Below, in pieces: positions 45,817 to 58,294 of a stretch of DNA of 64,000 nt (the first letter of the stretch is position 1; every line of letters begins with the position of its first letter). The DNA comes from Tricholoma matsutake (Eukaryota; Basidiomycota; Agaricomycetes; Agaricales; Tricholomataceae): positions 124,001-188,000 of the forward strand of contig AP026548.1 of the NCBI GenBank assembly GCA_026075535.2, in the 5' to 3' direction. The notes beneath the pieces were generated by a model. It made no database searches. It was given only the letters and a program-made list of their open reading frames with translations, and was not told the origin of the DNA. A program made the position numbers and the translations under genes.

Positions 45817-46444
45817 TGTTAAGACTATAGGTCTTAACTCAGCCTGATCATAATCAGGTTCTGTTCGGGACTTGGTGCTTCCTAAGTCGACATGGCTATC
45901 CATACTCAGATGCTTTCTGAGTAGACCATTGGTTCATATATCACGGTTGGAGGCTTTCCAACTGTCGAGTTCGAGTTTATCACAGCTAGAGACTTTCTAG
46001 ACTGTTGAGTGTTCTGGTTGAGTCTAAGACCGTTGGTTGAATTAGGTCAAGCTAAGGAATACAGGCAGTATTACTGTAGCTTATATACGGTTCAGAGATG
46101 TCTATCGTCCAATCAGAATACAAGATCCTTGTCAAGTAATAATAGAAAGAACAATAGAACAATAAGCCTCATGCCTAGCATGAGGCGTCCGATGTCACGG
46201 AGTGCTGCAGCACAGCATGTCAAAGAACAATAGAAGATAAGCCTCATGCCAAGCATGAGGCATCCAACATCATGGATCCGATGTCCAGGGTCCGATGTCA
46301 AGGGATGCTGCGGTGCAGCATGTCAAATGGTGGGAGTTAGGCATCAAAGTGTCTCCCATCAGAATGAGTCAAGTCGAATGCGAAGGAAAAATGAAGTACC
46401 CGGTCTTGCCGGCATACATCTGGTCATCCTGGGTTATGATAACA
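45817..46444 (-). repeat. LTR of a third Ty3 element
   Basis: It begins TGTTAAGACTATAGG and ends GGTTATGATAACA (TG...CA, inverted ends TGTTA/TAACA), 628 bp. It contains internal repeats of AAGCCTCATGCCNAGCATGA, a self-complementary unit, at about 46165 and 46230. Its partner LTR is not found to the right. Confidence 0.65.
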
Positions 46445-48735
46445 TGGTGAACGGTCCTTCTCTCTTTGGTGTGAGATTCTTTGTCAAGTGTGTTGTCTTG
46501 AGGTTCTTCACTTCTAGCCACACCTTATCTCCTTCTTTGAACAGGGTGAAGTGTCTCGTCTTTTTTTCCGCCATCATTTGTCTGGCTAACTCGATAATGC
46601 ATCGCTCTGTACCATCTGTGATCCAGGCACATGGATGATTTGCAAGTCAAATTCCAATAGGAATAAGCTCCATCTTGCCTGTCGTCTGTTCAGTTTCTGT
46701 GCCGTTCAGAAGTACATCAAGTTTTTGTGGTCTGACAGGATCACCACTGGGTGTCCTGAACCCACTAGGTAGTGTCTCCAGGTCTCTAGTGATCGTATTA
46801 TTGCTAGTAGCTCCCTGTCATAAATCTCGTAGTTCTGTTCTGTTGGTGTTAGCGCATGCGATATGTATCCGCATGGATGCCAGTCTCCATTTGTATCCCT
46901 TGGTCTCAGCACTCCTCCTGTCGTGTGTTTTGAGGCGTCTGATTTGATTGTGAATGGCTTTGTTGGGTCTGGCATCAGCAGTACCTGTGCTTCTGTGAAT
47001 TTCCTTTTCAGCGTTTGAAAGGCCTGTTTGCATTCCATTGTCCAGTTGAACATTTTGTCCTTTTTTGTCAGTTCATTAAGCAGTCTGCTTGTCTCTGCAA
47101 AATGTCCGATAAACTTCCTGTAGAAGTTCCCAAATCCCAGGAAGGATCTGACTGCCTTTATGTTTGTTGGGGTTGGCCAATCCTGTATACCTGCCAGTTT
47201 TGTGTTGTCCATGGCAATTTCATTGGGTCAGATGATCAGACCCAAGAATTCCACTTCGTGGATGTCAAATTTGCATTTCTCTGGTTTCAAGTATAAGTCG
47301 TTCTCTGCCAGTATTTGCAGTACCCTCTTTGTCCTTTCCTGGTGTTCATTCTGATCTTTGGAGAATATCAGGATGTCGTCCATATAAATCACGAGCCATC
47401 CCTCTCCGATCATGTCATGGAATATCTTGTTCATCATTGCCTGGAAGGTCACCGGTGAGTTGCATAATCTGAAGAACATCACTGTTGGCTCAAACAGCCC
47501 CCTGTTTGTCTTGAAGGCTGCTTTCCATTGATCTCCGTCCTTGATTCTGACATTGCGATATCCCCATCGGATGTCCAATTCCGTAAACCACTTTGCCCCT
47601 CTCAGTTTGTCTAACAGGTCTCCTACCAGCAGCAGCGGGTAGGTGTTCTTGATCATTCCATTGTTCAAGTACCTGTAATCTTGGCAGGGTCATAACGCGT
47701 CCAAGTCCTTCTTTGCAACGAAGAAGAATGGTGATGCCATGGGCAATTTTGATGGTCAGATGTACCCTTTTTCCAGGCTTTCGTCAAGAAACTCATTGAG
47801 TTTCTTTTGTTCTGCTGGTGACAACGGGTAAACCCTGCAATCCTTTGCCATAAAGTCCATTTTCAGTTCGATCACATGATCCCAGGGTCTTGATTCTGGG
47901 AATCTCTCCGATGCTTCCTTTTCAAATATCCGTTGGTACTCCCTGTACTGTTCAGGGAGTAGTTCATCGAGGGTCTTTTGTTTGGGGTCTCCTTCCTTCT
48001 TGTGTGTCAGGTGTTGTGAGACCAATGTTTTTGCCCTGATCCAGATATTTTGTCCATAAGCATATCACAGTGACTTTTTTGCCTTTATGATCCGAGAGAT
48101 TGTCTTCATAGTCTGAGAATATCCGTATCTTGGCTTCTCATACTCCTCTGTCAGCGGTGTCCTAGCTGGTTCGAAAATTCCAATGACGGGTTCTCCTTGG
48201 ATGTAGGCAACCAGTAGCTTGTTGTCTTTGATCTTTAGTTTGGGTGTCTCTTTCAGTTGTTCCATTGCCTGTTCCATTGCCTGTTCCGTTGCCTGTTCGT
48301 GGTTTGCCTGTGCTGGGTTTTCCTTCCCAGTGTCTTCTTCATCTTGTGGCCCAATGGGCTCCACATCTTGAAGAGTCGTGACTGCGATCTCTTCATCTTC
48401 CACTTCTTTGATTGTCGCTCTCCTCATTTTGGTGGGTGTCTTGCCCCCTTCCCGTTTAGTTCGGAGTGCTTCTCCCATCTCTTTCGCTTTAGTGGCAATT
48501 CTTTGGCATAGTGCTAGCTGTTCCCCACTTGCCGGTTTCTTTTTGAGGGCAAGCTTCTCTAGTTCTTTAGTGGCTATGCAGCGCCATGTAAGTCGCTCTT
48601 CTTCTTTTGCCTTTGGCTTGAGGCCCATCTTTTCTTTTGCTTGGGCGACCATCCTTTGGGCCCATGCCTATTTCTCCTCTCTTGTCATTTCTTTGAAGGG
48701 CTTAGGGCTTAGGGTTATGGGACCTCCCAGGGTTG
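46445..48735 (-). pseudogene. Ty3 pol: protease region, reverse transcriptase and RNase H, integrase core deleted
   Basis: Reading leftwards: a gag/spacer region (TREEK stop AWAQRMVAQ, then EPIGPQDEEDTGKENPAQ), PR/RT linker (YREYQRIFEKEASERFPESR, PWDHVIELK), RT with [33 protein letters not shown], catalytic YMDDILIFS, RNase H with [16 protein letters not shown] and [18 protein letters not shown] codons near 47757, 47691, 47229 and 46707 all stand where relatives have arginine. After the RNase H end (QMVQSDALS) the integrase core is missing. The frame resumes in the integrase tail (FTLFKEGDKVWLEVKNLK) and runs straight into the LTR. Confidence 0.85.
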
Positions 48736-48870
48736 GCCACAGGGTTTGATCCATGGGGGCAGAAGGGGGCCACAGGGTTGGATCCATAGGGTCAGAAGGG
48801 GGTACAGTGCTCACCTAGGGTTGGATCCATGAGGGCAGAAGGGGGTACAATGCTCTCTCGAGCATGCCAA
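48700..48870. repeat. Short tandem repeat
   Basis: Three degenerate copies of AGGGTTGGATCCATGAGGGC followed by AGAAGGGGGTACARTGCTC (period ~43-45 bp), at the right-hand end of the Ty3 pol remnant. Confidence 0.65.
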
Positions 48871-48999
48871 GGATTGTTGCACACAGCAATATTCTGTCAA
48901 GTGATTTTAATGTGATATCTGTCAGACTATTTGCAAGATGTAGGGCAACTTGTGGAATTTATATTTGTTTACACTAAAAGCAGTTGTCGTGACCTAGTG

Positions 49000-49760
49000 A
49001 CAACCACTGTAGGGTTGGACACACTGTGGGTTTGGACACCAGGCTAACCATGATAGGGTTGATTTCAGACCACAGGCACCCCAATTCGCCCCGCTGAGTG
49101 TGTGTGAATCAGGGATGTCACATGACCATGTCATATATTTGCGGCAGTATACTGGGCTTGCAAGCAGCCACATAATAAAGTTAAAGTTAAAGTTAAAGTT
49201 AAACCGTGATTGACAAGTGTGAATCAGGGGGACGATCAGAAGCACACCTGCAATTGCACTGACTTGTATCATACGCGGACGTCCCAGATGTCCATTCTAT
49301 GTTGTCTAATGGACTGACCAGAGGTTGGAAAAGGAAATTGTAAGGGTATCTGGCATGAGAAGAGGAATGATATATAGTTCTCGTAGTCATACTCAGCTCA
49401 GCCCCAGTTCGATAGCAGCAGGGTTAATTACCGTTGAAACCCACGGTCTCTCTTCTAAGGATTCCAGCGCGTCGCATCCACTCCCAGAGACATTAGTATG
49501 TTTTCTTAGACTAGATTTGTAATTGACACCAGCATACCATGAGGCAATCAGATATTTCTACCGGTTGTAAAAGTAAAGGGTATCTGCAATGATATTGTTG
49601 TCGCACTGAATTACCATATCATGTGTTCACCCAGTGTACATGGATGTCCCAGACGTCCATGGTCATGCCAATGTTGTCTAAAGGACCGGCCAGAGGTAGG
49701 AAAAGGAAATTGTAAGGGTATCTGGCACAGTATCGGCGACAGCAGGTGAGAACAATATAA
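49000..49760. repeat. Two copies of a ~150-bp repeat, left flank of the second ATP-grasp-like gene
   Basis: Blocks GACGTCCCAGATGTCCATTC, ATGTTGTCTAATGGACTGAC and GGAAATTGTAAGGGTATCTG recur at about 49270-49355 and 49645-49730. The second copy includes TCATGTGTTCACCCAGTGTA. The same family appears inverted at 51960-52590. A (AGTTAA)4 microsatellite lies at 49178-49201. Confidence 0.75.
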
Positions 49761-49843
49761 GCTCTGCTACGCTGTCACATGGGGTTGTGACATACCTCTT
49801 ATCATACGTCTTATCGATTACCATCTAACATCTAACATCTACC

Positions 49844-51800
49844 ATGTCTGAAAGTACCGCGAGACGGCAAGGGAATCCACAGCTAGGCTTTGAGATTTGT
49901 CCACACATGTGCGGATGTTGAATAACCCAGGCTGCAGCGAACCGGTCACGCAGACAGCTTGCATGGATGCGACAAGCTCCTTTGACCCTAAAGGACGGCC
50001 ACCACTTAAATTTCCATATCCAATCAAGAGAAGTACATCCAAACTGCACTGATGCGTGTGGAAATTTTGATAGTCCAGGTCGCGCACTAACAAATGAAGA
50101 GTATGCCACTTTGGTTCCACATCTCGGCCATTATACTAAGTACCACAGACACATTCCGCCTCAATTCCAATCACTAATCCCTGCCACACCACTCAATGAT
50201 GCCTATTCAGGTGCTCTGCCACCTCACCCACTGCCAGATCTTTGATCTCTGCCTGAAGCAATAGCCTCTATGTCTGTACAATCACATCCGGGTAATTCAG
50301 GCAGTGCATCGAGTGCTCGGCCGAAACTGCTCGTGGTTGAGAGTCCTCGTATCTGTACAGAGCCAAATAGCCTCGAAAGCATCATGACTCTCTTAACGTA
50401 CAATCGCTATGTCATGGAAAGGAATACCCCAGGCCCTATTAAGGCTGCAATTCGGACAGCCCCTGCAGGAATGGCCTATCAGGAGTGGGCCCATAAGGAC
50501 AACCATAATCCAGACCTAGAGTCATACCAAATACATGACATGGCAAGTATTGTATCACTTTGGATATTCTTATCTGATTATGGTTCTACCAGATGGTCTG
50601 GGCAATTGCATTTCTGGAAGCAGGGCGGTCCGTTCAATGGATGAAATGGGACATGTTCATAGAGATTCTACTCAGCGGAAACTTCAGTCATATCACCAAT
50701 ATGTCAAATCTCAGCCTTATGGCGGGAGGTTTTAGCCTTGCTATCGACTACATGCATGTACCATGCTTCCTCATATACTCCATTAACCTCTGAATGATAT
50801 TTATTCTAGTACTGAACATCCAGGATTGAATCAGACAAATATTGACCAATTTTGGTGCAACTTACTCAAGTTGTCCCTCGATGTTCCAATGTTCCCCCAC
50901 CCACAAGATCTTCTTGCATCGGCATGCAAGGTTCAGTGCAACAATGACCTCATGACCGCTGCAATGACCATGACAAAGACCCCCTATCCCAAATCTCTGA
51001 CATTGACCAACGAGCGGGATCTCAGGACGGCATGCAACAACGTCAACATTGTTGTTAAATGCGACTTCAGCGACTCGACAACGTGCACATTTCTCCCTGC
51101 AAGGGACGGGGGTGCCGACCACCGAACCGAGACAGTTCTCCAGAAATATGCTGAGTCAGAAATATTGTACAAAGGAATCGAGTGCCTGCCCCGTCCGGCG
51201 TGGTTAGCCCAGCCTTGGATGCCTTCTTTAGTGGAGAAGGGAGAGATGAGGGCTTTTGTTGTCGGAGGTAAGCTACTACATGCTGTTCATACGTGGCCAC
51301 AAAGCACCGGTGGTTGGACCCACAACTTTGAGTTGGTTGACAATTACATGCCCTTGAAACAACTAAAGTAAGCCCAACATTCGCAATACTTTGGAAGATA
51401 ACTAACACTTTGTAGACCCAGGGATGCAGGTCACCTTGGACCGGTGCTCCACAAGGGGGGGTTTTCCAAAGAAATATGCAACGAGAATCTGACGCCGGAT
51501 CGGGCAACTGCCAGCCATAACAAATTTGTAAACTTCATGGAAGGGTCGGTGAAGGCAGTCCTCAACATCAAAAATACCAGACGACATGATCGTTCGTCAT
51601 CATTACAAGTCTTCTGCCGCGTTGACATCAGGGTTTTACAAGGGAGGGGTGGAAAATTCCACTACTATATCAATGAGCTGGAGAGAAGTCTTACAGTAGG
51701 TCTCTACCGCCGGGTCACCGCCGTCCATACTTGGACCATGGTGAACACTGCTATCAGGTTAATACCCGATTACCTACATACATGCAGGCTCAGGTCCTGA
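49844..51800 (+). pseudogene. Second ATP-grasp-like protein, four exons, two in-frame TGA codons
   Basis: Exons 49844-50542, 50593-50728, 50824-51367 and 51416-51800 join to 588 codons. Intron 1 (50543-50592) has a GC donor (GCAAGT) and is required to stay in frame. The boundary of intron 2 is uncertain. TGAs at 49919-49921 (within CPHMCGC-ITQAA) and 50243-50245 interrupt exon 1; both could be CGA arginine codons mutated once. The N terminus has a small Cys motif (ICPHMCGC). The C-terminal half has KGEMRAFVVGGKLLHAVHTW and FCRVDIRVLQ...YYINELER, the same two ATP-grasp-like motifs as the gene at 11555, but clearer. The substrate is unknown. It sits between inverted repeat arrays. Confidence 0.6.
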
Positions 51801-51959
51801 GATAAGCACAGGTTACCGAATTCAGTTTTCTTTTTTACATGTCTGGTATAGTTATAGTTAGTGATCCTTGCAATGTTTAGACATGACTCAGACGTGGATA
51901 TGGGTTTCCCATTATTGCTTGTTACAGCTTTTGCAACCTCTTGCTATTCCACCAGACAA

Positions 51960-52595
51960 CAGTGAACATATAATATGGCAAGTCTGCATGACTGCAGGCA
52001 ACAACAATATCGTGCCAGATACCCTTACAATTTTGATGTGGTAAGTCAGTGCGACCGCAGGCGACAACAATATTGTGCCAGATACCCTTACCATTTCCAT
52101 TTCCTACCTCTGGCCAGTCCATTAGACAACATTGGCATGACCATGGATGTCTGGGACGTCCGTGTACACTGGGTGAACACATGATATGGTAAGTCAGTGC
52201 GACTGCAGGCGACAACAATAGTGTGCCAGATACCCTTACAATTTCCATTTACTACCTCTGCCCAGTCTTTTAGACAACATTGGCATGACCATGGACGTCT
52301 GGGACATCCATGTACGCTGGGTGAACACATGATATGGTAAGTCAGTGTGACTGCAGGCGACGACAATACTGTGCCAGATACCCTTACAATTTGCTTTTCC
52401 TACCTCTGGCCGCTTTAGACAACATTGGCATGACCATGGACGTCTGGGACGTCCGTGTACACTGGGTGAACACATGATATGGTAAGTTACGTTAGTGCGA
52501 CCACAGGCGACAACAATATTGTGCCAGATACCCTTACAATTTCCTTTTCCTACCTCTGGCCAGTCCATTAGACAACATTACATGTGCAGTCCTCA
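51960..52595. repeat. Tandem array of the ~150-bp repeat, right flank, inverted orientation
   Basis: About four and a half copies of the unit occur, each with GGCGACAACAATATTGTGCC, AGATACCCTTACAATTTCC, CTACCTCTGGCC, TTAGACAACATTGGCATGAC and GGGTGAACACATGATATGGT. Relative to 49000-49760 they are reverse-complemented. Confidence 0.9.
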
Positions 52596-52737
52596 CATAA
52601 CCACCTTTCTCATCTTTACAGGCATCAATGTCATTTATTTGCCTAACCCGATGCTTTGCCAGATCTTCCTCTGCGCTGCAGGGTTGCTAGTTGATCTACT
52701 AACAATTGCACGAGGGACTTAAAAAATTTCATGAATG

Positions 52738-53150
52738 ATGTTCAGCTAACCCTTTGTAGACTGAACTCAAGAGCAAGATTGGTTTAAGTAAAATGGGCTT
52801 ATTGGTGCCTACTGCGTAACAGCCATCTTGGATGCCCAACCTCTCATAAGCATTATATTTTTATCAAGGATGCACTGAAGAGCCAACCTGGTTTAAAAAA
52901 ACGTGGTCCTGTCATGCTCAACGGAAATGAGACGGACAAAAAATTTGCTCAGCTACCCTTTTGTAGACTGAACTCAAGAGCAAGATTGGTTTAAGTAAAA
53001 CGGGCTTATTGGTGCCTACTGCATAACAGCTGTCTTGGACGCCCGACCTCTCGTAAGCATTATATTTTTATCAGGAACACACTGAAGAGCCAACCTGGTT
53101 TAAAAAAATGTGGTCCTGTCATGCTCAACGGAAATCAGACGAGTTTTCCA
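52738..53150. repeat. Tandem duplication, unit about 210 bp
   Basis: Two copies (about 52741-52950 and 52951-53145) share TTTGTAGACTGAACTCAAGA, GCAAGATTGGTTTAAGTAAA, TAAGCATTATATTTTTATCA and GTGGTCCTGTCATGCTCAAC blocks, about 90% identical by eye. Non-coding. Confidence 0.85.
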
Positions 53151-53498
53151 GAATCAGTATAAGTGTCTAACATTGGCATACCTGATCACCACTTCGGACA
53201 ATTAGGATTTTTTTACTTGTACAAGCTTCCCTTGAATAACTAGGAACAGACATAGCAAATGGCAAAAAAGATAACCTATGTATCTTATCTGGGAATAGGG
53301 GCCCCTATTGACATGAATTCTGAGAACCCAACAGAAGGTCGCTTTACTGGTTGGGCAATTATGTAAATGTCAGGTGGAATCTCTACTAGAAGCTGGATAT
53401 CTCGACAACAATCCTGCAACAGTTGGACATTTTTTTGGGTTACAGTCGAGGCAATGCCAAAACCACTAGATACATACTATCAAATTGGAGGAGGCGGC

Positions 53499-53933
53499 TG
53501 TAAGGGGACTAGGGGGGTGCCCTGTGTGTTCTGTGTGTTTTTCCTATTTTTTATGTTCGTCCTATATTTTTCCCCACCTCATTTCCTTCTATTCTTCATT
53601 TTCTATGATTTTTCCGGATTTTATTACTAATTTTCCCTTGCTATCATGTTTGTACATGTTGACACTTTTATATTTAGAGGCGGAGTACCCCTTCCAACAC
53701 ATACCCCTTGGTATGATGTCATTCGGCGGCCTTGATCCGCCTATCTCCACCTTTTTCTATTTTTAGGTTATATTTGATTTTTGTCGTCTTCACATATACT
53801 GGGCATCAGCAAGGGGATCCTTAGAGTTTTCTCTTCGGATTTCCCTTTGCTAGGTGCGCCCCCAATCCCTGTATTATGTAGCATAATTTTAACTTCGGAT
53901 TTCCCTTTGCTAGAGGCTGAGGTTGCCCTTATA
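53499..53933 (+). repeat. 5' LTR
   Basis: 435 bp, starting TGTAAGGGGACTAGG and ending GGTTGCCCTTATA. The end is TA rather than CA in both LTRs. The block TTCGGATTTCCCTTTGCTAG occurs twice inside each LTR. Confidence 0.88.
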
Positions 53934-54099
53934 GTAGAAAACTCTCCCCTAAGGCCCGAAAATCGCGAACGTGCTGCCCAAGATAGGCAGGTACGGACTG
54001 GACGACGCTTCCCAAAGCTCCACAGAGTCCCTACACACCGTTCCAGATACTCTCGCCTTTATTACGCTGCCATTTTCGCCAAACGCGCTCCCTAGCGAC

Positions 54100-55218
54100 A
54101 TGGACGCATCAGAACGCTTCGATGCGCTTGAAAGCGACGTTTCCGGAATGCACGCGCAAATCGACTCGCTTAAATCTACGATTGAAAACTTCGTTAGGAC
54201 CCTCCAGGCTAACCCTACGACTAATAGTTCCCCCTTCACGACTCCAAGTGCACCCAACAACGATGTTTTGCCAAACACGTCCACTAAGGAACATGCCCAG
54301 ATCAAACCATCCCCCCCCGCCGAATTTAATGGTGCACGTGCGCAGGGACGTGCATTCCTTAATTCCTGTGAGTTATACATTAGTCTCCAGTCGCATCAAT
54401 TTGTCGATGAGGCTGCAAAAATTTATTGGGCCTTCACATACATGAAGTCTGAATGCGCCTATCTCTATGTGGACCGTATCCTACGTCAAACTAAAGAACT
54501 CGGTTCTCTACCTTTCTCCACTTGGGGTGACTTTCGAGCTGAGTTCGTACGCCACTTCTGCCCCCTCAATGAACGCCACCGAGCAGTGACACAACTTGAG
54601 TCATCCACTTACCACCAGGGACGTCGATCCATGGACGACTATATCGATGAGTTCAAGGATTTGGTGGACATGGCAGGATATGGGAGTGGGTTACCAGTGG
54701 TGGTGAAGTTCCGATGGGGGCTCCACCGAGAAATTCAGGACCAGATTGCACAGATGTTGCAAGGGTGCCCAGCGGACGATGATATCCTTGCTTGGTATGA
54801 AGCTGCTTCACTCTGTGATGAGAACCGACTCACAAATGCGGCATTTAATGCTGCATTCCGTGCTCCAACTACCACTCATACACCCTACACCTTCAATCGA
54901 AGCCTCCCCCACCCTAACCCCATTCCTGCTCATCAAACTCCCACACCAGCCGTCAATGTCCCAGTACCAATGGATGTTGATGCAGCCCGCAGCTGTGCAC
55001 ATAAGTTGGATCTCTGCTACCATTGTGGGGAACCTGGACACAGGGCTGGAGCGTGTCCCCATCATCAGGATATCCGCATGCTCACCCCCGAGGGACGAGA
55101 CAAACTCCTGCAAGATTTGTTGGCACTTGTAGATGTTGAGGAAGCGAAGGATCAAGTTGCAGAGGAGATTAAGTTGGAAGTTGTAGAGGAGCAGGATTTT
55201 CCTATTCGCAGTGAGTGA
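54100..55218 (+). CDS. Gag polyprotein
   Basis: 372 codons from the ATG at 54100; in-frame codons extend back to 53971 without clear coding character. Residues ~5-35 form a coiled coil (ESDVSGMHAQIDSLKSTIEN). The capsid core includes INIYWAF-like KIYWAFTYMKSECAYLYVDR and FRAEFVRHFCPLNERH. A CCHC zinc knuckle CYHCGEPGHRAGAC lies near residue 310. The product would package the RNA in virus-like particles. It ends in TGA overlapping the start of the pol frame by 4 bp in the -1 frame. Confidence 0.85.
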   Translation: MDASERFDALESDVSGMHAQIDSLKSTIENFVRTLQANPTTNSSPFTTPSAPNNDVLPNTSTKEHAQIKPSPPAEFNGARAQGRAFLNSCELYISLQSHQFVDEAAKIYWAFTYMKSECAYLYVDRILRQTKELGSLPFSTWGDFRAEFVRHFCPLNERHRAVTQLESSTYHQGRRSMDDYIDEFKDLVDMAGYGSGLPVVVKFRWGLHREIQDQIAQMLQGCPADDDILAWYEAASLCDENRLTNAAFNAAFRAPTTTHTPYTFNRSLPHPNPIPAHQTPTPAVNVPVPMDVDAARSCAHKLDLCYHCGEPGHRAGACPHHQDIRMLTPEGRDKLLQDLLALVDVEEAKDQVAEEIKLEVVEEQDFPIRSE

Positions 55219-57002
55219 ATTGTACGCCCTCACTGCCTGTCCATAACCGCTTTGAAGTCTTGTCAGTTGAATCCCCGGAGAATGAATCCATTTCTGTGAC
55301 TGCTCCCCTCTCTGACCCTTCGAAGTTGGCTAAAGACATACCTGCTCTCCCCATCTCTCCTTCTACTCCACGTCCCAAAATTAAATCATGGGAGTGTAAA
55401 CTACCACGCAAGTATATTGTGGCATCCACTCCCTCTGCACATTCCTTAAACCTAGCCATCGAACTGCAGACGACCGACACTGGACAGATACTCGGTGTCT
55501 CTGCGCTCCTGGACTCTGGTGCGACTGGTCTCTTCATCGATTCCCATCTGGTACAACAACATCGTCTAAATACTCGCTCACTCTCACGTCCGATACCTGT
55601 ATATAACGTGGATGGATCCCCAAATGAAGCTGGTGCCATCCGAGAGGTTGCAGACCTGGTTCTCCATTACAAAGATCATAGTGAGCATGCCCTTTTTGCT
55701 GTCACTCAATTAGGAAAGCAAAAGGTGATTTTGGGATATCCATGGCTTCGAGACCATAACCCAGAGGTCGACTGGTGCACTGGGGAGGTTACCATGAGCC
55801 AATGTCCATCCCGCTGTCGGACATGTTTCACAGAAGCCAGGCAAGAACGTCGTGGACAGAAGGCGGCAATACGACGAACTCAGAAGTGTTGTGCTGGACC
55901 CCTGCCTATACCTGAAGTGGAATTGGAAGGGGTTCCTGATCTAATGCCGGACTCGGATGATGATGATGAGGACCCAGAGGAAGTGGAGGAGGGTGATCGG
56001 ATCTTCTACACTGCGATTTGCTCATCGCATGAGGTGTGTGCCACATCAAACATATCCCAATGCCTCGCCGAGGCCTTCCACAAAAACAACGCTGCTAAAT
56101 CCTCTACTAACTCCTTACTCCCTCATCTCCATGAGTTTGAAGACGTGTTCTCCAAGGAGTCATTTGACTCTCTTCCTGCATGTAAGCCATGGGATCACAC
56201 GATCGAACTCACCCCCGGCGCAATCCCTTCATCCTGCAAGGTCTATCCTCTCTCTCTGGAAGAACAATGGCAGCTTGACCAGTTCATCAACGAGCACCTG
56301 GCCTCTGGACATATTCGACCATCGAAGTCACCCATGGCCTCTCCCTTTTTCTTTGTCAAGAAGAAGGATGGCTCACTTCGACTGGTTCAAGACTACAGAA
56401 GGCTCAACAACATCACGGTCAAAAATCGCTACCCACTACCCCTCATCTCTGAACTCGTAAACCAGCTCCGTGGAGCCCGATACTTCACCAAGCTCGATGT
56501 CCGTTGGGGCTATAATAATGTGAGGATAAAGGAGGGAGATGAGTGGAAGGCAGCCTTTCGTACCAACCATGGTCTTTTTGAACTGCTTGTCATGTTCTTT
56601 GGCCTTACTAATAGCCCTGCCACCTTTCAGACCATGATGAACGACATCTTCCATGACCTCATCCTCGAAGGTGTTGTCTGCATCTATCTCGACGACATCC
56701 TCATCTTCACTCGCACGGTTGAAGAGCACCGTCGCATCACGCGCCTCATCCTAGAGCGACTTCAACAGTACAAACTCTACCTTCGTCAGGACAAATGCGA
56801 GTTCGAAAGGACCAAGATCGAGTACCTCGGCCTGATTATCTTGGAGGGTCAAGTGGAGATGGATCCTATCAAGGTAAAGGGGTCACAGCTTGGCCGACGC
56901 CCACGAACAAGAAGGAGGTGCAGTCTTTCCTGGGCTTCATCAATTTTTATTGGCGTTTTATCAAGGATTTCTCACATCATGCACGACCGCTGTTCAACTT
57001 GA
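55215..57002 (+). pseudogene. Pol, first part: protease and reverse transcriptase
   Basis: Protease motif SALLDSGATGLFI (~residue 100) and a second-strand ILGYPWLRDHNP. A linker with an acidic run follows, then RT: SPMASPFFFVKKKDG, FTKLDVRWGYNNVRIKEGD, GLTNSPATFQTMMND and catalytic YLDDILIFT. The frame runs out of register at ~56880 (within KVKGV/KVKGS at an AAAGGGG run), where a single-base loss moves the rest of pol to the next frame. The entry from gag appears to need a -1 shift. Confidence 0.82.
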
Positions 57003-58294
57003 CAGGAAAGGAGGCATGGAGGTGGGATAATGCACAACAGGAGGCGTTCGAAAAGCTTAAGGAGATGGTCACTTCCGCTCCGATCCTTACCTTTGCTGAC
57101 GATTCGCGTCCTTTTCGTGTAGAAGCCGACAGTTCTGACTTTGCGACGGGCGCTGTGTTGTCTCAGCAGTCTCCGGAGGACCAGAAGTGGCATCCTGTTG
57201 CGTTCTACTCCAAAAGCCTTAGTGCTGTAGAGAGAAACTACGAGATCCATGACAAGGAGATGTTGGCAATAATGTGTGCGCTTGAGGAGTGGCGACACTT
57301 CCTCGAGGGTGCCCAACACAAGGTGGAAATTTGGACAGATCACAAGAACCTCGAGTACTTCATGATGGCCAAGAAATTGAACCGTCGTCAAGCTCGTTGG
57401 TCCCTGTATCTATCTAGATTTGACTTCTCCTTACACCACCATCTGGGTCGCAGCATGGGGAAGACCGATGCCCTATCCTGACGTGCAGACCATGGGGATG
57501 GCAGTGGTGACAACCAAAACATTGTGCTGTTGCAGCCAGACCTGTTCACCATTCGGGCACTGGAAGGCATCATACCCCAGGGCGAGGAGCGGGACATCCT
57601 ACATGACATTCGTTGTGCAAACCATAGCAGTTTACATGAGGATGTTGTCGCCCGAGCTGTTAAAGAACTGAGGAAGGGATCGACCCTTTCCTTATGTGCA
57701 GCAGAGTGGGCTGAAAAGGAGGACTTGTTGTATTTCAGGGATCGCATCTATGTTCCCAATGACCCAGACCTTTGCCGGCGCATCATATCCCAACACCATG
57801 ACTCACAGATTGCTGGCCACCCCGGACGCTGGAAGACCTTGGAGCTCACCTCACGGAACTATTGGTGGCCACAAATGTCACGGCTCATTGGTCAGTATTG
57901 TCGCACTTGTGACCTTTGCTTATGCACCAAGGTCCCTCGTCACAAGCCTATTGGTGAGCTACACCCTCTTCCTGTTCCAGAGAGTCGTTGGGATGTCGTC
58001 AGCGTCGACTTTGTGGTGGAATTGCCAGAGTCAAACGGGTTTGATGTGGTGATGTGCACAGTTGACTCAGTGGGAAAACATGCTCACTTCATTCCCACTC
58101 ACACCACTGTCAGTGCCCTAGGTGCCGCTCGACTCTACCTCCACCACGTGTGGAAATTACATGGACTTCCTGGTGCCTTCCTCTCGGATCGTGGCCCTCA
58201 GTTCATGGCAGAGTTCACTCGTGAGCTGTACCAACTCCTGGGGATCAAACTCCTCGCTTCAACTGCTTATCACCCACAAACTGATGTGATGTAA
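56795..58294 (+). pseudogene. Pol, second part: RNase H and truncated integrase
   Basis: It continues RT (TAWPTPTNKKEVQSFLGFIN) and RNase H (FRVEADSSDFATGAVLSQQS, EMLAIMCALEEWRHFLEG, WTDHKNLEYF), then a TGA at 57479-57481 after GKTDALS, where relatives have arginine. The same frame then encodes the integrase zinc domain (HHDSQIAGHPGRWKTLEL, YCRTCDLC) and core Asp residues (VVSVDFVVELPES, AFLSDRGPQFMAEF). The third catalytic residue (Glu of DGQTE) is lost because the LTR begins after HPQTD. Confidence 0.82.
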
